From NCBI RefSeq assembly GCF_000524195.1, contig NW_020170517.1, positions 133,360 to 197,359 on the forward strand: 64,000 nucleotides of DNA. Reading direction: 5' to 3'. The translations under genes and the position numbers were made by a program. Shown here in pieces: positions 35,801 to 46,854 of the stretch. How positions within the stretch are numbered: the stretch's first letter is position 1; every line of letters begins with the position of its first letter. The notes under the pieces are model-generated. The model was not told the origin of the DNA. It did no database searches and was given only the letters and a program-made list of their open reading frames with translations. Source of the stretch: Echinococcus granulosus. Its lineage: Eukaryota; Platyhelminthes; Cestoda; Cyclophyllidea; Taeniidae.

Positions 35801-38800
35801 GCTGACATAGAGATGTTAGCAACAAAATTTGAAGACAAATTCTGTCAAGGAATATTTGATGAAAAGTTGGGGGTCGAAATGGACTAATGAAAAATAGGAT
35901 GGGAGGAATGATGACTCCTGCGATTTAAAAAGAAATAAAAGGGAGGAGTATTTGGTTACATTGCAGAATCTGAACGACACAACTATATACGCCCTAGCTG
36001 ATGGGAAAGTGAGGAGAGGGAGAAGCAAACTACCTGCAGGACTTTGCTCTTCTTCGCCACCATGGTATTGATGGGTATCATGACGAGGAGGAGTGCGACT
36101 CCGGCAAGAACGGAGGGACCAAGCTCCTTCCAGAGCAGGTAGATTGCCACGGTGACTTGTAAGGGTCCCGACCAGAAGATGTGGAAGTTAAGCATGAGCA
36201 TGAAGAATCGATACGCATCTAATGACATGAGATTGGTGATCTCACCCGTCGTTGACTCACAACGCGCTGCAGCGCTCAGCCGCAAGCTCTGTGAATAAGA
36301 AGACGCGAAATGAGGATACTAAAGGGACCGTTGAATAGCGGAAATATACCGCCCGGAAATAAGTCGGATAGACAATTTGACAATATCATAACCTCTTTTA
36401 AGTGGTAGAGGATTAAGAGAAGTGAAAGTGCTGCCTAATGTCCCTGGGTTATACAAGGCTTATTCGAGTAAAGCCGAGCCTCTCAGGTTTATCAAAGATG
36501 GAAAAGGAATAAACATCCCAATATGCGTGGGCTCAACTTGTCTCATGGCTTAACTAGTACTTGGGAAGCAGCTTCTGGGCGTAAAGTTCTTTTTTCAGTA
36601 TGGTGTACCACCCTAAGCACCCTGTTTCACTATTTGGGAACCCACAGTGGGCTAACTTTCGGGAATTCCAGCTATTAATGAATCACAATTTGCCCCGTTC
36701 TCACAGAAAGACGCCTCGAGTAAGTTCATCACAGGATTAGGTGTTCCATGGCTGGGAGCGCCACGGCAACTACTGAAAACATCAGCAAGGTACAAGCGTA
36801 CAGGCGGCCATCTTTGAAACGACACCACTTAAATTCCTCACTACGGCCGAGAACCCTTCTATGAGTTTGAAGCCTTCCGTGTGATTAGATACTTCCATAT
36901 TCGGATTGTACCCCTTTGTTCATACAAAGGTGAATAATTACTAAGCTTTGTTTCACGCACTCACGTACCACCATTGTTGCTTGCCAAAGTGGACCAGTGG
37001 ACTAGCCAACATATGCACCGGTTACTAGCACTAACGCAGACGCCGCTGACCACTGAGTATGGTATTAGCATGATAAATGCTAATTTTATGGGAAAACATC
37101 GTTAAGACGATAAGCTACTTCTGGTACGGCACTGTTGAGACATTTTAGAGGGGAAAAGATGTAACACTTGAGGACCGATTAAAGGCAATATTGAAGATGG
37201 TACCACACTTCTCCTTTACCTAACTCACAGCAAATCCCCAAAATCTTGCAGTATTTTTTTTAAATTGTCGGATTCGAATTGGCTGAGAAGAAAACAACTG
37301 CAATGTCAAGTGAGCAATTGAATGGATGGGAATAGAGAGGTAATTCAATTCGTTTCAAGCCAGCCAATTCATCTCATTATAGTATGAGATTTTACTACGT
37401 CACCACGTGACGCAATAAATGTACAGGAAGGGCGCATGGTTAGCACAACAATAGAAATTACACTTGACTCACTGTTCCTTTAATCTAAGTGAAGGTAGAC
37501 AATTGAGACGGTTCCATTAAAAGATCTTTTTCTCAACTAAAGGGACGTCACTAACCAGCAATATGCAGTAGTTAAGACCCGGGGATAGATCTGGAACACG
37601 CTCTTGGGAATCAATGACCTTAGACAAGCTACTGTTAAGATATGTTTTGCGTCGAACCTGGGAAATTACTTCCCCCGTACTATTTAAACTCTTTAAACCA
37701 CGGAATGGTAGAATGCAAATTGCTGCACCAAAAAAATCGCATCATTGAGGATTCAATTCATTGACGCTAGAAAAATAAAATTAACGTTTTAAAAGTGCTG
37801 TTCAGAGTACCTGTGAGGTTTTAAAGAAGAGTGGTCAATTTTACGTTCACACTCCTAATGAACGCTAATTAATGCCGAAACACGCCCTACCAAAATTAGT
37901 AGTATCTAGGCAAATGCGAAAATGAGTGAAATGGATCACCTTGCGTGCTTGGAGGATGATGTGGTGGAAGAAGACTGGACGCCGCTCTCAATTACCATTC
38001 TTTGTGGACTGGACAAAAAAACTGCATTTTTGTAAAGAACATTCTTTAACACATTTGCTCCCAATCTCAGAGGAAGAGCGACAGCCACAGCCCAGGCGGC
38101 TCATTGTTCCAATTTGACATTAATTGGTATTGGTGTTTGGATCTACCCAACGCAAATATCCTCAAACCAAGAATATCTTACATCTAATTTTATTGTACTG
38201 AACTCAACCTATCTGTCTGCAAAGCGATGTAGTCTTAATAGTTATCATAAAATTTATAAATAGCACATGCCTCATAACTGTGATAAGAAAATCGGGGCGT
38301 CACAAATACGTGACACTGTTGCGTAACCGTTAATCGCCAATCCGGGATTAACGATGAGAGGGCAGTGAATGGAGTAGGAAAGTGGGAGAAACGGAGGAAT
38401 AAATTGAGCAAATTCCAAATTCTACATTCCAATAGGTAAAAAATAACTTATAATCGAGATTCAAAGGAAATCAGGGCCATAATTTCTTCGCAAAAAGACT
38501 TCCTAGCTGGATTTTTTCGTACAATCACTTGGCAATGCCCAAATTTCCCGGAGAATTTTCACGCAAAATAAAAACACTTTGATTGTGAAGAAACCAAATG
38601 AATTGGCATTCAAAATCCCTTAAATCCATTGCCTACGATTTTGCACAGGTCAAGCTGGTAGCAATTCGATGCACCACATTCTAATTCATTTCTCGGTAGC
38701 AGGTCAACTCTAATGCAGATTAGAGTGAGGAAGCCATTAATTGGTCAGTGAATGGAAAAAGCATACAATTTGTTTAATTTCCGAGTTGAAAAGTCCAAAG

Positions 38801-41800
38801 TCTCGAATCGCTCATTTTAACTTCTTAGGCGCTTCTCATCTAAGAAATTTTTTATTATGAAATAATTTCCAAGGATTTCTTTTTGCCATAAAAGTAATGC
38901 ACTATTCTGGATGGCTTAAAACAAGCACCAAGGAAGTAGAATAAATAAATCCGTCCGGGTAAATGACGTTGACTTTGATTACGAAATGCCACGTGGTAGG
39001 GAAGAGACCTGAACCAAGACACAGACAATTAGTGAACTGGTAACCAAACTAGAGACGGATATAATGATTTCACTGGTTGTTTATTTAAAATGAATTGACA
39101 AAGGCTATGCACGCCAATAGCTCTCTACATTTGGTAGTGAAAAAAAGGGGTCTGAGAGGCATATCATTGAGGAAACTCCCAGCGATTCATGGTAAAGAAC
39201 CAGTACTTCGTTGCAAATGTGACTCAATTTGATACTCAACAAACGGTAGAAAGCACAATTGTACCTCCGATGAAAAATTATTATGGTTTAAACAATTTCA
39301 AAAGTGATTTACCACTAGTTAAATTGATTCCTACACCGCCTTTATTGGGAGAAGACAGTAATAGGAGAAACTTTTGATTGAAGGTCACACACCTAATATT
39401 CCATGAACAGGTATTAGTCTTTGGTATAATCTTTAAGAGACCGAACAGTTCAACTATATTGCATTAATCTAAGTCCAACAGTCTTATTGAGAAGTGGGGG
39501 AAAGCTCAAGTAAGGAGAAGTGGATTCCAACCGTTTAGCCAAGCTTTGTTTCAAGCCCTCCATCTAGTCTTTATGAAATCTTTAAAGGGCACAACGTTGC
39601 CTTTACCAACGCTGAAAGTCATCCACAAATCAAACTACAATATTCAAAAAATATCTTCCACATAATCGGAAGGTGAAGTACAGACCGCCCGAGACGTTCA
39701 GTAACAAAGTGCTTGAGTGGTGATGGTAAACATTTCAACCAAATTCAATTGCAATGGCTGATTTCCATCTTTAACAGCAACTAATCATGAAAGAGATCTA
39801 AGTAGATCCACTTGAGAACACGTGTGAAATGAGGATCAACATGATTACTCATTAATTCAGCAACATTAGACTATTTGAAACAGTCAAAAAATGTAAGATA
39901 TAAAACTTGATTTGCTGTAATAGCTATATAAAGAGATAACCATTAAGAGTAATCTCAACGAAGACTCCCACGTTTTTGCAAAGCAAAGAAATGCCAATGA
40001 AGAAACCATTATACCAACTTGCGGTCTAATAAGTCAACCCGCTACCCATTCCGAATCAAGAAATTCATATAAAATGCCTAAAAATTGGGATTTTCCCAAC
40101 AATTTCTAAGCGAAACATAGAGGAAGAAAGAGTCTAACCCTCACCTTTCGATAGACAGCGGAGATGACGACAGTGCGCATATCCATGCCGACAAGAGTCT
40201 GCTTGCGAAAGTACTGATGCAACATGAGAGATTGTATAAAGGCGGTGAGGAACATCAAGAAGGCGTATACGTAGCCATGCCACATTGGTTCCGTCGATTC
40301 CGGCTGCAGGAAGTTCAGCAAGCGTCTGCAAGTAGACAGATAGTTGAGAAAATCCAGTAAGAATCAAACCGGTCCGAGACAGACGAATAGATGAGGAATG
40401 AGTAGACAAGGTAAAGATGGATGAAGAATAGAAATAGTGAATGGATAGATGAGAGTGGATGCGGGTAGAGATTTGAAGTAGAGAGATTAAGCAGAGGTGG
40501 ATGGATGAAGGGTATATGAAATATAAACAGGTGGGCAAGTGAACCAGGGAAGACGAATTAATCGGGGGTAATAGGATCGAAGATAGATAGGCGAGTGGAT
40601 AAATCGCGAACCCGTAAATAACAACTAGATGAATCTGACGAAGATAGACAGATAGATCAAGAAAGGATTGTTGGATGCGGGATGAAAGGGTTACAAAAAT
40701 GGATGATTTGGTGATGAACAAAATCAACGTATATGGAGGAAGGGTGGAAGAGTTAGCGTGTCACGTCAACTCACACGTAACGGATAGATCTATAATAGGT
40801 GTTCGTCATCGGTCAATGGATAAGCAAATGGAGGACCTCTTGAAAGTTTATGTCGATATTTAGTAAAAGTAAAGATGTAAAAGAATCATTTCCAATGCAA
40901 AGCCGGCGAAAGATTCGATAGATTAGTCGAAATTAGCATCAATCCATAGATCTTAGCAATAGCCTTCCAGAGTACTTTATAAATGTTTTGTTTAAAAGTG
41001 ACCCAAATAAGCAGTCGGAAAAAATGCCTTCAAATAACATTTTGGATATCAAACAAAATTGCGATTGAATGTCGGTTCAAGACTATTCCTGCTGAGCATT
41101 ACAACTTTATTTAATCAAAAATTCTTCTTCACCAGCACAGCTGCCAAGATAGGTCCTTTCTTGAGTGAAACGGTAAGATAACGAGTGCTCTTGCGCTACG
41201 ACCAAAAGGAAAACCCCGGCTTCGCAATCGAGGTGTATACCTTGATGATGAAATATGAAAAAGACACGAATATCATGCTACTGTTTAGCAAAATAACTTA
41301 AGGATTTCATTTGATGAACGCAACTTTGTAGAAAGACCAGCATGTCTACATCGACAAAACTAGATGGGAGCATCAGGTAAGGCACTGCTCACTAGGGTTC
41401 CAAAGACTGCTTCTATGGTTACATATTAGACAGCAGTGATAGTGGCAGTAATTAAACCAAACTTATATCACTTTTCCGATTTAGGAGCACAAAACACCAA
41501 GTGTTTAGCGAAAGATTGTATTTAAAGCACAATGATGTTTGAAAGAAAGTGTTTGCTTTCTGACGACCAGTGAGCCTTGATTAGCAATAGGGCAAGCTAT
41601 TCAAGATTCCGAATTGACCAGAAAATAAGTTCAGTTAACTTGTCTTGTAAGGACTTAGAGTAGCCACAATGATTCAAAAAGGTGTAAATTTGGCATATTT
41701 TAAATTTTCCTCTAAATTTATCCGCTTCAACTGATTCTCCACCTTAGAAATTGAAAAGAGCCTTTGAGGTGTTAACATCTAGCAATCAACTTTAAAGGTA

Positions 41801-44800
41801 TCAATTTAATTTGCTAGGGTGTCAACTATTAACAATATCATCCAATGACGTTTGAAATGGAGTGCCGATATGAAACAATACTAGTTTACAACCCCCTTCA
41901 TTTATCGACCTAACGTAGCACTGCCCTTCCAGAAAAATCCAATCCCAAAAGGATCGAGCAATATTTTCCCCAGGAAAATAAGTAGCAGAACGAGCTGTAG
42001 GCTTATTTTCACCAGATCTGCTCTCACAATTCTTAGAGGACGCGTCTTCACACCATGGCGTTCTGCTGATCAGCCCTTATGTATAAAGATATGATACGGG
42101 TCATACCAGACCCAGATGTCTTTTGACATCTCCGAGGATGAATTTGAAACCACAAATTTTCTTATTAACTAAGGACAGAACCACATTTTTTCATAAGTAT
42201 GCTTTGAGTTCTAGAAAAACAAATGACTCCTTACAATTACCACATTGCCAATGCGAACCCAGACAAGGGGAAGTGCGGCACTGCGTGATCAAATGTCTCT
42301 CTAGCAGACGTTCAGACTGGGCCCTAAATCAAAACTAACAAAGTGCACACAAATCGTTCAACCCGTCTGAGTTTAAGAGACTTGATGAACTCACTTCTCC
42401 CGCCCCCCACCCCCTCCTCCAACCCAATGATAGTCATGAGAGCAATCAGTTTCTACCGCTGGGGTGGGGTGAAGGGGTGTCCCATTCTTTCCGCCGAAGA
42501 AGGAACATCATGGGGCAAGGCGACAAATACATAAATCATTATTGACCGTAAAAGGTGAAAGCCCTTAACGTGGGAGATACCAAGCGGTCTTTATATTACC
42601 ACGCTGGAGTTAACCCCTTGCTGTGGAATGAAGTTAACGATGTACGAAGTGTTCGGCATTCCCATAATACTGTAGATGAGAGGTTTGGTAATAATTGGTT
42701 TTGTTTAAATGTGTTACATCCGCCTACTTCTGACATGTTGACTGCTCTTCGTACAAGTTGTCCTCCTGGTGCGAAGAGGCCTGCAAAACTCGTACAGAGA
42801 TTGTGCCGAATTCTGATGTTCCATTTTACGCTGCCTTTGTTGACATGTTGGGGGTAAAATTAGTGCAGAAAAACACCGCGTATGCTTCTGACGCCACTTT
42901 GGTGCCATGACTTTGTATTTATGTCAATCCTGTAAACAGCCTTTAGAAGGTTCTGTTCCGACTAATGGACTTTACAAACTCGTCAGAAGACATAGGAGTT
43001 AGGAGTTCAACGCCGTCGACAAACGGGTTCAGTGTAAAGAGCCCTCTTCTCGTCAAGTCACCAGCGTGGACTACATAGACGCGAGTCTAAAGTGCTCCAA
43101 ATGTGCGTTCGGGAGGCCATGATGAATGAAAAGAGAATTCAAAAGTTAATATGTGAAAACCAACAAATAGGAAAGTAAGGACTTGTGTAAAATACAAATG
43201 CCACTGTTGCATCAATCCACATCCAGATACAGTGCAGGATGTGTGCCAAGTGGGGAGCCAGGGGAATGCCTGATCATAAGAAGGCAAAATTGTAATATGA
43301 ACATGTAGAGAAATAGAAGCACTTGGTTTTGACGTAAACGTAGGTAGCCAGAGTTCGGCCTCCTCGATCGTTCCTTGCGCGAAATAAAGCAGGCTTCTGA
43401 TATGCAACAGAATTTACTCCGGAGCGTATAAACACATAATTTGCTAGATAAAAGCTTTTTCCGTAGCATATGCTATCCCAAACAGGGAGCTGAAAATAAC
43501 TGGAAGCTAAGAGCTGGAAGCGTCTTGGCTGCTAAGAGCTCAACCAGCTCCAACAACAGACACATTGATCCCTCGCCTTTAGTTTCATTTCACCCGCCCT
43601 CAGTAGGCTTGGTCTGAATTAGGGCCATTTTATTCCATCATAATAGGGTCAAATTAACAGTTTGACTCAACCAATTCATCTAATCATGTCTTGTAGAACT
43701 ATGTGCTACATTAAGTGGAAAATAGTTAATATTCGCTATGGAAGTGTCAATTTTGGCCTCAAAAGGTCATCATGTGGTGATGTGGAGAAAACGCAGATCC
43801 GATTCTACAATTGAATCCGCATGATACTTAGAGGGTGGACAAACATAGCCCTTATGTTATTGAAGCTCAATGTTTATGGCAGGAAAGCCAACAAATTGTA
43901 ACCAAAGCGGATCACATAGGTGATGAAATCATAAATGGACCCGCTGATGTTATGAGACACCGATTTCCCTATTAGCAAAACCTTACATTTAAAACTGAAA
44001 TTCCTCAAGACTACCGCAGTCAATATTACGACCTTTGATATAAAATGAAGGGACACTGAAAACCGTTTTATACTTACTGTTGCAAGGGAAAAGCCTGAAA
44101 AAGAGACACTTCGTATCTGAAGGGGTCATGTGTCACAATGAAGGGAAAACAACTCAGTCACCCAGCTCCTAATTCAGATTGGCGTGACACCAGTGTGATG
44201 AGCGGCTACAGCCAGTAGACGACATCTGAACAGCAACTAAAGCATCTTTTTAAAAAGAATAAAGTAAATTCCTCTAATTGGGGGAAGAGGGAAGAAAGGA
44301 GGTGGAATCACATGTATATATGTAAAAGGAATCTCTCAAAGCCACTTAAGTAGTTCCTTCGCAGACGAAAAAAGAGGAATGCAATAAGAAGCTAGACAAC
44401 GGATCTAACCGATAAGACAAATGGTTGATGCCTCGTTGCAAAATAAGAGGTGAATAACTACTTTCCAGGCAGAGATATGCATCAAGTAGTCAATGAAACA
44501 GCACACCTCATAAGTGAACCCTTGTAAAATGACGGTTCTACACATCAAGTTCAACAAGTTAACTGGATAGTTTTAATTCGCCCTTTCCAACTTTTACCTG
44601 AAAGCGAACCATATTTCCTTACAAAAATAAGTTCATTTTACGGTACAAGCGGCGAAAGGGCCACACCTCGGCTATTCAATCAAGACAGAGTGACAAGATG
44701 AAGAAGCTAATTGGACAGGTGGAGGATGCCATCGCCTGTTTCTCTTTTGACTGAGCAAAACATAAGAGAATGAGCTCCTCTATTGAGGCGGTACCGATAA

Positions 44801-46371
44801 TTCTAAAATAGCCTTTAATTCCAAAACTGCAGGATCAGTTTTAGTCCATTCAGCCTTTCCCTTGTAGACGAAACATCATACAAATGAGGCAGTCTAGAAA
44901 CTTGACAGTCCAAATTCATCAATTCATCACCAAGGCGATAAAAAGTATTCATTTCTTAAAAAGAAAAAAAGGGATTACTGTCCACATAGAAACGTACCAG
45001 ACAATATTAAAAGAAGGGTTTTTACTTTAACTGACTCCTTTAGATAGGCCCCTCTACAAGAATTAAGTGTGGTGAACCTCTAGCCATTGAATTAAGCTAA
45101 CAATCCGAAAGCAAAATTTTTAAACTTGATTGGAAGCCTAATCAGAACAAGATTATAGTTTGATTCAGCATTGCCAAAGAAAATGGCTCTTTCTTTTCAC
45201 TGAGTCTTCCTCGTAAGTAGGTCCAACAGATTGGACCACATTCTTAATGCAGTAGAGTCAGCCTCCGCAAAAATCAGTGAATTCTTTCCAAGGTTCTCAT
45301 GCACATTTTAATGGTGAAGGAGAGTAAATTGTTGCACCAGAAACAAAACGCGCACCTGTAAACGTTTCCTTTCGGGTCGCATAACTTGAACACCTTGACC
45401 TGCTCTCTATTTGTAAAATCATCAATTTTCATACGTAGTAATCACCATCAAAAACAGACACATCAAAATCCACCGCAATACTTTGAGTGTTTTTTTTTTA
45501 ATTATTCGTTCCAATTTCCCGGGCACTTAGTGTCTCACTTTTGCCCCTCCACTGGGCCGCATGGCCTTCGGAGCATGCCGGTAGCTCCCACCTCTAGCCC
45601 TCCTGTAGGGCGATAGTACATATTCTCCCCTAGTGTTATGTCATCTTTCGACTTTAGAGAGGACTTGAAGCGCTACACTACTTACATCATGCTCATTGAA
45701 GGGTTACAAAATCCCTCAAGAAAGCGCTGATAAGACCCAATAAACCCTCTCGTAAATGAGTATTGTATTGCAAAGAATAAAAATCAGTTAAACAGATTCA
45801 AAGCCCATAAGTTAGCTACCAACAAGCTTGCCAGAGTTTGTTTCAATTTCCACATTAAGTCAATGTTCTCTTGTTTCCGCTGGTGAGCGAAAGTGAATTA
45901 TTTCATTCACAAAGCGATAACGAAGAAGTGAGAAATAATATACGACCTGGACTTACGTAAACCCCAGACCAACATAATTTAGCATTCATTTTGTTAATTG
46001 GGCCTCAACCAATCTAGTTCTGATGCGATTCGGTGTAAACTTTTGTCATCAACTGACAAAAAACAGATGTCACATGTATGTGAAACTGATAGCGTACATG
46101 TTAATTTGCCCATTCACAACAATATTATTTCTAAGAAGGAAAAGACAACAAACTTGACGAATCAGGGGATTTAAGACTCAGTGACTCACTTGAAGATGAT
46201 AGGTCCACAGAGGAGACAGATGTCGTGGCCTAATTTGAAGAGACCGGCGATAAACACGCGCCACCCGAAGGTGGCGAAAAGCGCCTTCACCAGGCCTGCC
46301 CTTACTTTCCTTTTCTCCTGCTTCACTGCCTTTGGTGATTCTGTAGCCCCAGACTTATTCGGTGATGTGAA
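26692..46371 (-). CDS. ABCC1-like: ABCC/MRP1-like ABC transporter, middle part (exons 10-16: TMD1), inverted
   Basis: Seven minus-strand exons continue the ABCC protein from where the plus-strand exons stop: 46371-46190, 40325-40145, 36288-36034, 33864-33799, 32863-32726, 30498-30352 and 26843-26692. All have GT donors and AG acceptors on the minus strand with matching phases, giving 373 codons plus two bases (residues 444-817 when joined to exons 1-9). They encode the end of L0 and the whole first transmembrane domain (TMD1). Conserved landmarks are LHQYF and ISAVYRK, TTGEITNLMSLDA, LGPSVLAGVA, KRIKL..EILNGI, VLKLYAWE, FVSLSLLNILRFP and QAYVSVRRV. The last exon reaches the strand leading into NBD1 (NGTLAW). 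No Walker A, signature or Walker B motif is present. Upstream on this strand, beyond 46371, the exons for TMD0 are missing; only the duplicate block follows. Orientation conflicts with exons 1-9, so the model as assembled cannot give one mRNA. Confidence 0.88.
26844..30351 (-). other. ABCC intron 15 (about 3.5 kb)
   Basis: AT-rich. A 127-codon open frame on the minus strand (29608-29991) shows no recognisable domain. It is repeated at 49550-53057. Confidence 0.7.
30352..30498 (-). CDS. ABCC1-like: ABCC exon 15 (residues 718-766, last TMD1 helices)
   Basis: 49 codons, phase 0, acceptor CTTTCCTAG and donor GTTAGT. It encodes VALATFATYILSS, then AEKAFVSLSLLNILRFPLF and ends SNLVQ. The AF.SL.LFNILRFPL pattern is the conserved final TMD1 segment of ABCC transporters. 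Confidence 0.93.
30499..32725 (-). other. ABCC intron 14 (about 2.2 kb)
   Basis: AT-rich, nothing recognised. It is repeated at 53205-55431. Confidence 0.75.
32726..32863 (-). CDS. ABCC1-like: ABCC exon 14 (residues 672-717, TMD1)
   Basis: 46 codons, phase 0, acceptor CTCTAAAG and donor GTTAGT. It begins VLKLYAWEPSF, the ABCC hallmark, and ends FVFTCIPTL within a TMD1 helix. The frame stays open for another 130 codons past the donor, but without similarity. Confidence 0.92.
32864..33798 (-). other. ABCC intron 13 (935 bp)
   Basis: AT-rich, nothing recognised. It is repeated at 55570-56504. Confidence 0.75.
33799..33864 (-). CDS. ABCC1-like: ABCC exon 13 (residues 650-671, TMD1 coupling helix), 22-codon micro-exon
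   Basis: A 66-bp exon between CTCTAG and GTGAGT on the minus strand, phase 0 at both ends. It encodes EKQLKTTDKRIKLISEILNG plus Ile-Arg. The D.RIKL..EILNGI motif immediately precedes VLKLYAWE in all MRP1-like proteins, and exon 14 starts exactly there. It is easy to miss because it is so short. Confidence 0.88.
34331..34343. repeat. 13-G homopolymer, copy 1
   Basis: Uninterrupted run of 13 G in ABCC intron 12. The duplicate run at 57037-57049 has the same length, which is informative because such runs change length quickly. Confidence 0.95.
34905..35050 (+). repeat. Dispersed repeat R2, copy in ABCC intron 12
   Basis: Aligns with 45545-45705. Shared landmarks in order are GGNCATGCCGGTAGCTCC, CGATNGNANATATTCTGCCC, TAG..CTTTGTCTTCTTTCG and GAGGCGCTACACCA. 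Diverged, and no coding potential. Could be a SINE-like or MITE-like fragment; class not determined. Confidence 0.65.
36034..36288 (-). CDS. ABCC1-like: ABCC exon 12 (residues 565-649, TMD1)
   Basis: 85 codons, phase 0 at both ends, acceptor TTCACAG and donor GTAGTT. It encodes CESTTGEITNLMSLDAYRFF, then IFWSGPLQVTVAIYLLW and LGPSVLAGVALLLVMIPIN, the central TMD1 helices and intracellular coupling region of ABCC proteins. Confidence 0.94.
36289..40144 (-). other. ABCC intron 11 (about 3.9 kb)
   Basis: AT-rich. A possible degenerate R1 copy lies at 36740-37010; nothing else was recognised. It is repeated at 58995-62850. Confidence 0.75.
36740..37010 (+). repeat. Possible degenerate fourth copy of repeat R1
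   Basis: Weaker similarity to the right half of R1: AGGATTA near 36735, a TTTGAAACGACACCACTT string, CCTTTGTTCATACAAAGGTG, and CACGCACTCACGTACCACCATTG, all in the order found at 10490-10740. It lies in ABCC intron 11, so the second duplication copy carries it at about 59446-59716. Confidence 0.35.
40145..40325 (-). CDS. ABCC1-like: ABCC exon 11 (residues 504-564, TMD1)
   Basis: Acceptor CTTGCAG, donor GTGAGG. It encodes LLNFLQPESTEPMWHGYVY, then a helix, FIQSLMLHQYF and GMDMRTVVISAVYRK. This is one of the best-conserved TMD1 blocks of ABCC proteins (LLHQYF...GM..R..VI.AVYRK). Ends in phase 0. Confidence 0.92.
40377..40650. repeat. Degenerate tetranucleotide (GATA/GGAT-type) tract
   Basis: Purine-rich sequence made of imperfect AGAT, GGAT and GAAT units (for example GAATGGATAGATGAGAG, GGTGGATGGATGAAGGG), just upstream of exon 11 on the minus strand. 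It accounts for most of the 197-codon minus-strand open frame at 40134-40727, which is not a protein gene. A weaker continuation reaches about 40850. The same tract recurs at 63083-63356. Confidence 0.75.
45545..45705 (+). repeat. Dispersed repeat R2, copy in ABCC intron 10
   Basis: Same orientation and motif order as the 34.9 kb copy: GAGCATGCCGGTAGCTCCC, TACATATTCTCCCCTAG, TCATCTTTCGACTTTAGAG, AAGCGCTACACTA. The two share roughly 150 bp with several mismatches and small indels. Confidence 0.65.
46190..46371 (-). CDS. ABCC1-like: ABCC exon 10 (residues 444-504, end of L0 and first TMD1 helix)
   Basis: Acceptor TTACTCAG and donor GTGAGT on the minus strand. It starts in phase 0 with FTSPNKSG, a Lys-rich linker, then LVKALFATFGWRVFIAG and LGHDICLLCGPIIF, matching the MRP1 region LFKVLYKTFG...HDL..F.GP. 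It ends with two bases of a Lys codon completed by exon 11. Confidence 0.85.
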
Positions 46372-46854
46372 CTGAGTAAGGTAGAGAAATTGGGATAATT
46401 AACCGAAGTAATCACAAAAAATGCATTAGCAAGTTCTGCATAAGGGTAGAATGTTCACCCAATCCTGAAACGCTTAAAAAAAATTAAAAGTTGACTCCAC
46501 CATATAAGGTTACATTCACACCATCATTTACTTATGATGGCGCAGACTGTGCAATCCCACGACGGTGAAAGCTAGCGCTCCCCGTTATTCATATCGGATT
46601 GTGCTGTATTCGCCTCCAATTCGTTAGAAAAGGTAGCATCTTTCACAAATGATACTGATTACATGAATGAAACGAAGTCTAAGTCCCTGCCCTGTGAACA
46701 ATCTACGTTCATTTAGATTTTCATTCTTATTACTCCTACTGAATATCAGCGTCAGGGGTATCGCATCACGCTGCCACTAAGGTAGCAGACGTTGCTACAC
46801 TCTCCGAAAGAACTCGAAATGCGAATAGCGAAATTAAAGCTCTACACGACCGGC
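46372..46854 (-). other. End of ABCC intron 9 as present on the inverted block, up to the duplication junction
   Basis: 483 bp 5' of exon 10 on the minus strand. No exon 9-like linker or TMD0 coding sequence is present. The duplication junction lies at 46854/46855, where the sequence switches to the start of the repeated unit. Confidence 0.7.

Larger units (their letters stand above)
33865..36033 (-). other. ABCC intron 12 (about 2.2 kb)
   Basis: Contains an R2 repeat copy (34905-35050) and a 13-G homopolymer (34331-34343). No gene recognised. It is repeated at 56571-58739. Confidence 0.75.
40326..46189 (-). other. ABCC intron 10 (about 5.9 kb)
   Basis: Contains the degenerate tetranucleotide tract next to exon 11 (40377-40650) and one R2 repeat copy (45545-45705). 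The remainder is AT-rich with no recognised gene. Only its exon-11-proximal 969 bp is visible in the second duplication copy. Confidence 0.75.
24149..46854. repeat. Tandem duplication, copy 1 (22,706-bp unit)
   Basis: The sequence from 24149 (TGACAAAAGCATTAC...) recurs from 46855 with a constant offset of 22,706 bp. Every open frame in 24253-40863 recurs at the same offset with the same translation, and spot checks of nucleotide lines were identical. The unit contains ABCC exons 10-16 on the minus strand, inverted relative to exons 1-9. Both copies begin at the same base. The left flanks differ (...ACCGGAA in copy 1, ...ACCGGC in copy 2) but share ACCGG. Confidence 0.95.

Noticed and set aside
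40134..40727. 197-codon minus-strand open frame (and copy at 62840-63433)
   Set aside because: It is mostly the reverse of a degenerate GATA/GGAT-type tract, rich in Ser/Ile/Leu, and overlaps the real exon 11 in a different frame.
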